A stretch of DNA of 27,426 nt from an uncultured Roseburia sp. (GTDB taxonomy: Bacteria; Bacillota; Clostridia; Lachnospirales; Lachnospiraceae), in assembly GCA_900756925.1 (NCBI GenBank), contig CAAELX010000056.1, positions 1 through 27,426 of the forward strand, read 5' to 3'. How positions within the stretch are numbered: position 1 is the stretch's first letter; each line of letters opens with the position of its first letter. A model generated the notes under the pieces. It was not told where the DNA came from and searched no databases. It was given only the letters and a program-made list of their open reading frames with translations. This document shows, in pieces, positions 7,201 to 13,440 of the stretch. Position numbers and translations under genes: made by a program.

Positions 7201-8190
7201 CTATCTGGAAATTACTTTATATAATTCATCCGTCTTCGGCGGCTCTAAGAATCTCCGCTCGTCCTCATTCAAAAGGACGCGGTCATTTCCTGTTGTCGCT
7301 TTTCCGATGATGGTCGCCTGAATTCCCGCTTTTTCAAGCTCTCGAACCAAATGATTGCCGTCTTTTGCCGCCATTAACATGCAGCCGCTTGAAATAAGCA
7401 AATATGGATTCACCCCGAAAAATTCGCAGACTTCCACCGTCTCCTGACGGATCGGTATCTTCTTTAAGTCGATTTCAAGTCCGACACCAGACGCTTCTGC
7501 CATCTCCCAGAGAGCCCCGAATATGCCGCCCTCTGTCACATCGTGCATAGCACCGACGCCAGACTTCACGGCGACTGCGGCCTCTGATAACACCGGAATA
7601 TAGACGTCTAACGCTTTCGCTTTCTCCACAAAAGAAGCTGCGAAACGCGTCAGAAGCTCTTCCTCTTTCTCTTTTGCTATAATGGATGTTCCCTCAAGAC
7701 CAATCCATTTTGTCACAAGAATATCCATTCCAGGCTCTGCCCCTGCTGTGGAGATTAATCTGCCTTTCTTCGCTTTTCCGACACCGCACACTGAGATCAC
7801 CGGCTGGTTCACTACGCGCGTCACCTCGGTATGTCCGCCCATGACCTGGACGTTGGCTTTCTCACAGGCTGCTTCCACCTGCTTCATCATAAGGCAAAGG
7901 TCCTGTTCGCAGACAGATGTAGGTAAAAGTACGGTAAGGAGTACACCAACTGGCTCTGCCCCTGCACTGGCAAGGTCATTCATCGTGATCTGGATTGCGA
8001 GCGTCCCGATATCCTTTGCCGTTCCTGTGATTGGATCTGTGGACATCACAAGGATCTCGTCCGGCTCAAGCTGTATCGCCGCACAGTCCTCCCCAACACC
8101 GGCTCCTAAGAGTACCTCCGGTCTCTTTGTATGGATCTGTTTGAATACAGACCGTTTCAGTACATTTTCCGGTACTTTTCCAACTTTCAT
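7201..8190 (-). CDS. AIR synthase-related protein, HypE/ThiL-like fold
   Basis: Member of the PurM/HypE/ThiL/SelD ATP-binding superfamily. The 329-residue protein has the N-terminal glycine-rich GAGVGEDCAAI with acidic Mg-ATP residues, STDPITG, the MNDLASAGAEPVGVLLT signature, VMGGHTEVT, and the C-terminal AMHDVTEGGIFGALWEM block typical of HypE-like proteins. True HypE ends in a conserved cysteine that receives the carbamoyl group; this protein ends DELYKVISR, without one, and no hyp genes are nearby, so hydrogenase maturation is unlikely. A kinase or ligase on an unknown small substrate is possible. AGGAAGG precedes ATG 8188-8190. It lies 26 nt after the VanW gene and 15 nt before lrp. Confidence 0.85.
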   Translation of the reverse strand: MKVGKVPENVLKRSVFKQIHTKRPEVLLGAGVGEDCAAIQLEPDEILVMSTDPITGTAKDIGTLAIQITMNDLASAGAEPVGVLLTVLLPTSVCEQDLCLMMKQVEAACEKANVQVMGGHTEVTRVVNQPVISVCGVGKAKKGRLISTAGAEPGMDILVTKWIGLEGTSIIAKEKEEELLTRFAASFVEKAKALDVYIPVLSEAAVAVKSGVGAMHDVTEGGIFGALWEMAEASGVGLEIDLKKIPIRQETVEVCEFFGVNPYLLISSGCMLMAAKDGNHLVRELEKAGIQATIIGKATTGNDRVLLNEDERRFLEPPKTDELYKVISR

Positions 8191-8216
8191 CTCTCTGCCT
8201 TCCTGTGACGGGCTTT

Positions 8217-9848
8217 CTATTCCTGTCCGTCACTGCTGTTATTTTCTGTAATATCACTCTCCGGAACACTTCCGATGATAGAATCCTCTTCTGCATTATC
8301 TGCACCGGAGCTTCCGTTGTCCTGACTGCTGTTGTCTGAATTATTATTATTGTTGTTATTGTTATCTGTCTGATTGTTGTCTGTCGTGGTATCAGCCGGA
8401 GCGGCTCCCCCCGCATACTGGGCTGCCGTTGCACGGATCGTCGCCTCGTCCCCCGTCGCAATTGCCGCATTCATCGCCGCTGTCGCATTCGGGTCTGCGG
8501 AAGCCGTTCCCACGTTCACAATCCTTGGTGAAGATTTGTACTTGCTCTTGTTGAATGCTTCCCGGCTCTTCTCCACGCCGTCTACCGTGACAATCTTCCA
8601 TAATTTTGCCACATATCCGGTATGCTGTCCCTGTACCGTTGCGATACTTCCGATCGGTTCCCCTGTCGCCACGAACTGTGTCGGTGGATTATCCTCAGAG
8701 ACGACCTCACTCTCGTAGCTGACCTTCCGGTTCGCCGGGCGTGTTTCCTGTCCGTAAATATTAAAGTACAGGTTCTTTCCACTTGTGTATCCCTCAATAT
8801 AGATCGGGGCATCCAGGTTATTGACAAACTTCAGATCTTTATAATCTCCTGCGATTGCCGCGTCCATGGACGGCTTCACGTAGGTTACGATCATGGAGTG
8901 ATTCGATCTCTGGGTCACCTCAAGCTCTGCGAGAATGACTGCATTGTACAGTGTCGTGGACACCTGACACACACCGCCACCGTAAGACTGTACAGTCTGT
9001 CCGTTCTCATAGGCTCCGGCAAGCTCATAACCGCCTGCTGCTGTCAGCGGTCCAATTGTTGCCGCAACGGAGAATTCATCTCCCGGGTATAACACGGTTC
9101 CGTCGATCTTGCCTGCTGCCACATCGATATTCTTGCAGCGTCCTGCTGAGGACGTGCTGTAGTTTGTATTATAGCTTCCAAGCAGATCCTTCACCTTAGA
9201 CAGCTCTTCCTTCGTCCCCTTCGGCTCCACAACCTCTGCCACAAGTTCAAGCTCTGTATCTGTGCCATCCCAGCTGTCGGTCAGATATTCCTCGATTGCT
9301 GTGACAGACTCTGCCACATTCACTTCCACGCCGGAGCTTCCCTCCGTGATCTCAAACTGTCCGTTCACTCTCTTAAGTCCACAGTTTACGGCATTATTAT
9401 TCAAAGTCTTCGCCTTCTCTGTCAGCGTGGCTGCTGCCTGCGTCTCATCTATCGCCAACGGCAGTTCAAATACCTTTCCGCCGTGGGAGAGATCCTTTCT
9501 GTCTTTATAACGCCTGATCAGGTTTCCCTCTTTGCCAACTGCAAGTGCTTCCTTCACGGCACTTGTATTCTTCACCGTGATTCCAAGATCCTCCGCTGTC
9601 GCTTTCGCACTCTTTCCGTTCGCTGTCAGCGTAAAAACTGCCTGATTCACACTGTCTGCGTAGGCTGCAATCGCATCGTATGCTTCCTGCTCTGTCATTC
9701 CTCCAACAGAAACACTTCCAATATAAACACCGTCTGCAATTCTTGCATCATCGTTTTCTGCTTTTGTTATCATCGTGCTTCCCGCAAACATGCCGCATAC
9801 GAATACGGCTGCAGCCAGAAGCAACATTCTGCTCCATTTCTTTTTCAT
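8217..9848 (-). CDS. VanW-family exported protein with low-complexity C terminus
   Basis: Cell-envelope protein of unknown biochemical role. From ATG 9846-9848 (GAGGAG about 8 nt upstream) it has 543 residues. A lysine-start signal or anchor (residues about 1-30, MLLLAAAVFVCGMFAG) is followed by a putative peptidoglycan-binding-type domain (IADGVYIGSVSVGGMTEQEA). The VanW domain lies at roughly 230-360 and includes YPGDEFSVAATIGP and the hallmark YGGGVCQVSTTLYNA. A G5-like region follows. The last 80 residues are Asn, Asp, Ser and Glu rich, with an eight-Asn run encoded by slippage-prone trinucleotides at about 8341-8365. Likely surface-located wall-associated protein. First gene of the putative operon running to ecfT. 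Two VanW proteins are not needed for vancomycin resistance; no van genes are present. Confidence 0.9.
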   Translation of the reverse strand: MKKKWSRMLLLAAAVFVCGMFAGSTMITKAENDDARIADGVYIGSVSVGGMTEQEAYDAIAAYADSVNQAVFTLTANGKSAKATAEDLGITVKNTSAVKEALAVGKEGNLIRRYKDRKDLSHGGKVFELPLAIDETQAAATLTEKAKTLNNNAVNCGLKRVNGQFEITEGSSGVEVNVAESVTAIEEYLTDSWDGTDTELELVAEVVEPKGTKEELSKVKDLLGSYNTNYSTSSAGRCKNIDVAAGKIDGTVLYPGDEFSVAATIGPLTAAGGYELAGAYENGQTVQSYGGGVCQVSTTLYNAVILAELEVTQRSNHSMIVTYVKPSMDAAIAGDYKDLKFVNNLDAPIYIEGYTSGKNLYFNIYGQETRPANRKVSYESEVVSEDNPPTQFVATGEPIGSIATVQGQHTGYVAKLWKIVTVDGVEKSREAFNKSKYKSSPRIVNVGTASADPNATAAMNAAIATGDEATIRATAAQYAGGAAPADTTTDNNQTDNNNNNNNNSDNSSQDNGSSGADNAEEDSIIGSVPESDITENNSSDGQE

Positions 9849-9875
9849 TTTAATATCTCCTCTTTGCATGCACCC

Positions 9876-9903
9876 ATTTTATCATAATCCCTTTGTTTTT
9901 CAA
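9876..9903 (-). promoter_or_regulatory. Putative promoter of the VanW-to-ecfT operon
   Basis: Minus strand TTGAAA (9898-9903), 16-bp spacer, TAAAAT (9876-9881) preceded by TG one base away, giving an extended -10. It is 28 nt from the VanW start codon. Matches are 5/6 and 5/6. Confidence 0.65.
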
Positions 9904-9953
9904 GGTGTATAACAACGAATATCACGGACGGGGTTTTCCCTTTTTCGTATATT

Positions 9954-10058
9954 TTACATGAAGGCTGCAAGAATCGTAGTAATTAACATCGCTGCCACGA
10001 TCAGGATTACAATTGCTGCCATCAGTTTGTTGTTTTTCTTTTTACCAAAATCATACAT
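9954..10058 (-). CDS. 34-residue single-pass membrane microprotein
   Basis: A short frame with a strong gene signature. GGAG (10068-10071) lies 9 nt before ATG 10056-10058; the two other nearby ATGs hit stops within 4 and 11 codons. The product begins MYDFGKKKNNKL, a short basic cytosolic stretch, then about 21 uninterrupted hydrophobic residues (MAAIVILIVAAMLITTILAAF), and ends. A basic head and one transmembrane helix fits the small DUF4044-type membrane proteins of Firmicutes, though I cannot confirm the family. A promoter candidate lies just upstream. It sits between the exonuclease gene and the VanW gene, all on the minus strand. Its role is unknown. Confidence 0.75.
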   Translation of the reverse strand: MYDFGKKKNNKLMAAIVILIVAAMLITTILAAFM

Positions 10059-10106
10059 TGTACATAGCTCCTTTATTTTCAGTGAAAATTATTAAAACTT
10101 CCATTT

Positions 10107-10136
10107 ATCATAACACATCCGGTTTCGAATTATCAA
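10107..10136 (-). promoter_or_regulatory. Putative promoter of the 34-residue gene
   Basis: Minus strand TTGATA (10131-10136), 18-bp spacer, TATGAT (10107-10112) with TG one base upstream (extended -10). The elements lie inside the 3' end of the exonuclease gene, about 50 nt before the small gene's start. Confidence 0.55.
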
Positions 10137-10881
10137 CACGATTTTTTCCCGGAAGCTTTCCGTACTGTGCGATCAGCCGATCTGTCAGACGGGAGGCTTC
10201 GCTTCTGGTCATCCCCTGCGGTAAGATCGGAAGTTCGATCTTATGGTACACAGCAAACTCCTTCAGATAGCGCAGCTGATTTGTGGTCGCCGGTGTCTGC
10301 CTTTTTGCCTTATAGCAGAGCGGCTTCGGTTCAAAGTCCTGCGGATGCTCCATGAAGAACTGTTCCTTTAAACATTCAAAGATCTTCTGCGTCTCCCTCG
10401 CATCGTCTAACGCCCGGTGCGCATTGCACCTTGCAACCTGAAAGTATCTGCACAGGCTTTCTAAATCTTTCTTCTGTTCCGGTGGCAGGAATTTCCGTGA
10501 CAGCTTTAACGTGTCCACCGCCTTCTTTTCCAGCGGCAGTCTGTGATTGACCGCCCACTGCTTTATAAAGCTGTAATCAAAGATCACATTCTGCCCGATG
10601 ATCACATCCTCTCCTAAGAAATCGAGAAACAGCGGCAGTATCTCTTCCATGCTGTCTCCTTTTTCTGCCATCTCGTTCGTAATCCCGGTAAGCTTCACGA
10701 CTTTCTCAGACAGCGCAATTTCCGGATTGATAAGCCCTGAAAACTCTTCTGTCACTTTTCCTGCAAGCACCCTCACGGCACCGACCTCTAAGATGCGGTC
10801 TGTTTTCGCATTTAACCCTGTCATCTCAAGATCCAGCACTACATAATCCTCTAACGGATCTCTCGCATTCTCTGTCTCCAT
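10108..10881 (-). CDS. DEDDh 3'-5' exonuclease, DnaQ/PolC-epsilon type
   Basis: Metal-dependent 3'-5' exonuclease of the DnaQ-like family. In 257 residues the DEDDh catalytic set is complete: D17 and E19 in LDLEMTG, D102 in NVIFDYSF, and H155 with D160 in NAHRALDDA. The exonuclease domain covers about 12-172; the remaining tail (TTNQLRYLKEFA to about 235) is a short helical module with a TMTRSEASRLTDRLI-like pattern (here GMTRSEASRLTD), seen on some stand-alone Firmicute exonucleases and possibly a nucleic-acid-binding part. A GGGGGAGG stretch precedes ATG. It follows the radical SAM gene after 25 nt, so both share a promoter. Likely proofreading or repair; substrate unknown. Confidence 0.88.
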   Translation of the reverse strand: METENARDPLEDYVVLDLEMTGLNAKTDRILEVGAVRVLAGKVTEEFSGLINPEIALSEKVVKLTGITNEMAEKGDSMEEILPLFLDFLGEDVIIGQNVIFDYSFIKQWAVNHRLPLEKKAVDTLKLSRKFLPPEQKKDLESLCRYFQVARCNAHRALDDARETQKIFECLKEQFFMEHPQDFEPKPLCYKAKRQTPATTNQLRYLKEFAVYHKIELPILPQGMTRSEASRLTDRLIAQYGKLPGKNRVDNSKPDVL

Positions 10882-10906
10882 GTCCTCCCCCTGTTTTCCA
10901 AATGCA

Positions 10907-12625
10907 TCACGCTATACCATCTGTGCACTCTGTCACCTGTGCCTGATGGTCTAACGGATCTCTCCTGTCATAATCAAACAACATATAAACTGGCTTCTCC
11001 AGACGTTCCGGCAGCGCTTCTATCGTCTTCTCCCACTTGGTCGGGAAACGGTAGTGGAACGGCTCCAGATGAGACTTGGTGCCTTTTTTGCAATAGTTTC
11101 TTGTCTGCTCCTTAAATTTTGCCGGATCCGGTGCCCAGGACGGTCTGCTCTTACAGTTTTCCCGGTAATACAGATCGAACGTAAGGCTTTCTTCTATGAG
11201 AGCGAGTATCTCCTCCTGCCCTGTGAACTTCTCCTGCATAAATTCCAGGAAAATCTCTGCACGGCGGAGTCTCGAATGGCTCATTCCAAAATAGCCCTTC
11301 CTCTCATAAAATTCTCCCATCTCCTGAAACAGAAAAAAGGCACTCTCAAACAGCGGTTCCATCGTCTTCATCGTGACCTCATACTGGCCGCTGTTGTAAT
11401 AAACCTCCAGCATTTCCTCTACCTGCTTAATCTTTAACACGTCGTCAAAGCTCAGCCAGTTCGTCTGCATCACCTCATACGGCGTCTTCGTATGGTAGAC
11501 AAGACCGTACTCTTTTGCGTGCTCATACATATAGGAACCCTTCAGCACTTTTAAGAAGCCAAGCTGTAACTGGTTTGGTTTTAAGGCATAGATCTCATCA
11601 AAAGATCTGGAAAATGTCTCATAGTCTTCAAATGGAAGCCCTGCAATCAGATCCAGATGCTCGTGCACATTTCCACCGCTCTGGATCCGCTTCACGATCT
11701 GCTTCAACAGTCCCAGATCCATCGTCCGGTGAATTTCCCGGATTGTCGCGTCATTGGTAGACTGCACGCCGATCTCCAGCTGGATCAATCCCGGCCGCAT
11801 TGTGTTAATTAAGGCGAGCTCATCCTCCCGGAGCAGGTCTGCGGCGATCTCAAAGTGGAAATTCGTAATCCCGTTATCGTGTTCCTTCACAAACTGCCAG
11901 ATTGCCATCGCATGTTCGTGGTTGCAGTTAAACGTACGGTCCACGAACTTCACCTGCGGTACTCTCTTTTCAATAAAAAATGCAAGTTCTTTCTTCACAA
12001 GCTCAATGTCGCGGAAACGCAGCTTCTTTTCTATAGAAGAAAGACAGTAACTGCACCGGAACGGACATCCTCTGCTGGATTCGTAATAGATAATTCTATT
12101 TTCAAAATTCTCCACCTTGTCATAGCAGAATGGAATCGTCCCCATCGCAAGTGGCTCCTGTGGAAGTGTATAGACGGTCTCCCCCGTCTGCGCATCCCGG
12201 TATGCGATTCCGCGGATGGATGACAGCTCCCGTTTCCGGTCAACATAGTATTCACAGAATTCACGGAAGGTGCGCTCCCCCTCCCCGATCATCACACCGG
12301 TGACCTGTGGATGTTCTTTTAAGAATGTATCTACCTCATAGGAGACCTCCGGTCCGCCTACCCAGACCGGCACATCCGGACAGAGCTTCTTATATTCCCG
12401 GATCAGCTCCTCCACATAATCCATATTCCAGATATAACAGGAAAAGCACAGCACATCCGGTTTTTCCTTATAAATCTGTTCCAGGATATAATCTACCCGG
12501 TTATTGATCGTGTACTCCCCAATTGCAACGTATTTTTCGTATTTACCTGTATACGCTTTCAGGCTGTATACAGCAAGATTAGAATGTATATATTTGGCAT
12601 TGATTGCCGTCAGAAAAATTTTCAT
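10907..12625 (-). CDS. B12-binding-domain radical SAM protein with DUF4080-type tail
   Basis: Predicted [4Fe-4S] radical S-adenosylmethionine enzyme. The 572-residue protein has an N-terminal cobalamin-binding-type Rossmann domain (about 1-140; MKIFLTAINAKYIHSNLA, then VGGPEVSYEVD and MIGEGERTF), a radical SAM barrel (about 180-390) with cluster cysteines C187, C191 and C194 in GCPFRCSYC, and a C-terminal region resembling DUF4080. The classic DxHxxG cobalamin-ligand motif is not visible, so base-off B12 binding may not occur. GGAG lies 9 nt upstream of ATG. Proteins with this architecture are common in Clostridia; their substrate is not established. Co-transcribed with the exonuclease gene. 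Confidence 0.88.
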   Translation of the reverse strand: MKIFLTAINAKYIHSNLAVYSLKAYTGKYEKYVAIGEYTINNRVDYILEQIYKEKPDVLCFSCYIWNMDYVEELIREYKKLCPDVPVWVGGPEVSYEVDTFLKEHPQVTGVMIGEGERTFREFCEYYVDRKRELSSIRGIAYRDAQTGETVYTLPQEPLAMGTIPFCYDKVENFENRIIYYESSRGCPFRCSYCLSSIEKKLRFRDIELVKKELAFFIEKRVPQVKFVDRTFNCNHEHAMAIWQFVKEHDNGITNFHFEIAADLLREDELALINTMRPGLIQLEIGVQSTNDATIREIHRTMDLGLLKQIVKRIQSGGNVHEHLDLIAGLPFEDYETFSRSFDEIYALKPNQLQLGFLKVLKGSYMYEHAKEYGLVYHTKTPYEVMQTNWLSFDDVLKIKQVEEMLEVYYNSGQYEVTMKTMEPLFESAFFLFQEMGEFYERKGYFGMSHSRLRRAEIFLEFMQEKFTGQEEILALIEESLTFDLYYRENCKSRPSWAPDPAKFKEQTRNYCKKGTKSHLEPFHYRFPTKWEKTIEALPERLEKPVYMLFDYDRRDPLDHQAQVTECTDGIA

Positions 12626-12653
12626 TGTTTCTTACTCCTTCAGTTCTTAACTG

Positions 12654-12682
12654 ATTATAAATTGAAAAAGGGAACAGTACAA
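12654..12682 (-). promoter_or_regulatory. Putative promoter of radical SAM-exonuclease operon
   Basis: Minus strand perfect TATAAT (12654-12659), 17-bp spacer, TTGTAC (12677-12682; TTG conserved, rest poor). The -35 lies inside one arm of the terminator at 12666-12709, so termination of the upstream gene and initiation here use overlapping DNA. Confidence 0.6.
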
Positions 12683-12709
12683 CATTTTTTTGTCATACTG
12701 CTCCCTTTT
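12666..12709 (-). terminator. Terminator of the MntP-like gene
   Basis: A 14-bp stem (12666-12679 with 12696-12709) with one G-U pair on the minus strand, 16-nt loop, then TTTTTC on that strand. It begins 24 nt past the stop codon of the MntP-like gene. Confidence 0.85.
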
Positions 12710-12733
12710 CCCGCTATCCACAGAATCGTGGTT

Positions 12734-13312
12734 TTATCCCATAATATAGCGAAAAATCACATCAAACCCTGCAATCCACAGAAGAACTGCTCCTGCCACA
12801 TATGCCTTCGTCTTGTATTCAAATCCAAAATGATATCCTGTATATAAGCCTGCGACAACCACTGCCACAGTCAGACAGATCACCATAATCAGAATTGGCA
12901 TTACATTCGTGGACAGAAATCCGAATGCCACTCCGGTCAGAAGTGTATAGATTCCGGTAACTGCCGCGATCCGGATATACTTCTTATATGCAATCTCATC
13001 CTCCCGGTGCTCATCGACCCGTTCATTGCGGATTGCCTTCACTATTAGCCTGACACCCAGACAGAAAAAAATCACTGCTGCGATCACTAAACCGATAAAC
13101 TTCTTATCAATTGCAAGTTCTCTCATATACAGAAGCTTCGCACAGACATGTCCGATGTAAAGCGCTGCAAGCTGCCATAACGTCATCAATCCACATATGG
13201 CAGCCAGCCTTTTCTTACTTACCTTTGCGACGAGAGACCCCTGGCATTCCATACCTGCAAATATGTCCAGCGATATGCCTATTAAAATCAGTAAATTCTC
13301 TATCCAGTTCAT
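12734..13312 (-). CDS. MntP-like multi-pass membrane protein
   Basis: Predicted inner-membrane protein with about six hydrophobic helices in 192 residues, the size and topology of the MntP (putative manganese exporter, DUF204) family. The first helix has GISLDIFAGMECQGS, matching the acidic-residue-in-helix pattern (G-SxDxFA) of MntP, followed by a short basic loop and a second helix. The conserved helix-1 aspartate is D16. A charged loop (residues about 95-110) splits two three-helix halves, and the second half has GIYTLLTGVAFGF. GAGGAGGAG precedes ATG 13310-13312. No yybP-ykoY manganese riboswitch is visible upstream; instead a 13-bp inverted repeat flanks the promoter. Transport substrate is an inference. 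Confidence 0.7.
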   Translation of the reverse strand: MNWIENLLILIGISLDIFAGMECQGSLVAKVSKKRLAAICGLMTLWQLAALYIGHVCAKLLYMRELAIDKKFIGLVIAAVIFFCLGVRLIVKAIRNERVDEHREDEIAYKKYIRIAAVTGIYTLLTGVAFGFLSTNVMPILIMVICLTVAVVVAGLYTGYHFGFEYKTKAYVAGAVLLWIAGFDVIFRYIMG

Positions 13313-13339
13313 GTCTCCTCCTCGTTCTTTGCGTATATC

Positions 13340-13409
13340 ATGGAAAAATGTCTGTATATACGATCCAAAACCTTATGTTTATTATAGCGCATTTCCGACA
13401 TTTTTCCAT
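13340..13409 (-). promoter_or_regulatory. Promoter flanked by a 13-bp inverted repeat
   Basis: ATGGAAAAATGTC at 13340-13352 is repeated as a perfect inverted copy at 13397-13409 with 44 bp between. On the minus strand TATAAT lies at 13381-13386, and TGGAAA of the right arm forms a plausible -35 with 16-bp spacing. The left arm then falls about 20-35 nt into the transcript. This looks like two operator half sites flanking a promoter for the MntP-like gene. Only one arm would be in the mRNA, so an RNA hairpin is unlikely. Confidence 0.5.
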
Positions 13410-13440
13410 AGACAATGAATGTCAAATGTATAACGCTTCT

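Noticed and set aside
8217..9848. Vancomycin resistance locus
   Set aside because: VanW domain alone is common in Clostridia envelope proteins; no vanA/vanH/vanX or VanRS pair is present.
12714..12722. Third DnaA box (CTATCCACA)
   Set aside because: One mismatch to the consensus, isolated, and adjacent to a terminator; likely chance.
13313..13440. Manganese (yybP-ykoY) riboswitch before the MntP-like gene
   Set aside because: The leader after the TATAAT is only about 60 nt and lacks the paired helices expected of that riboswitch.
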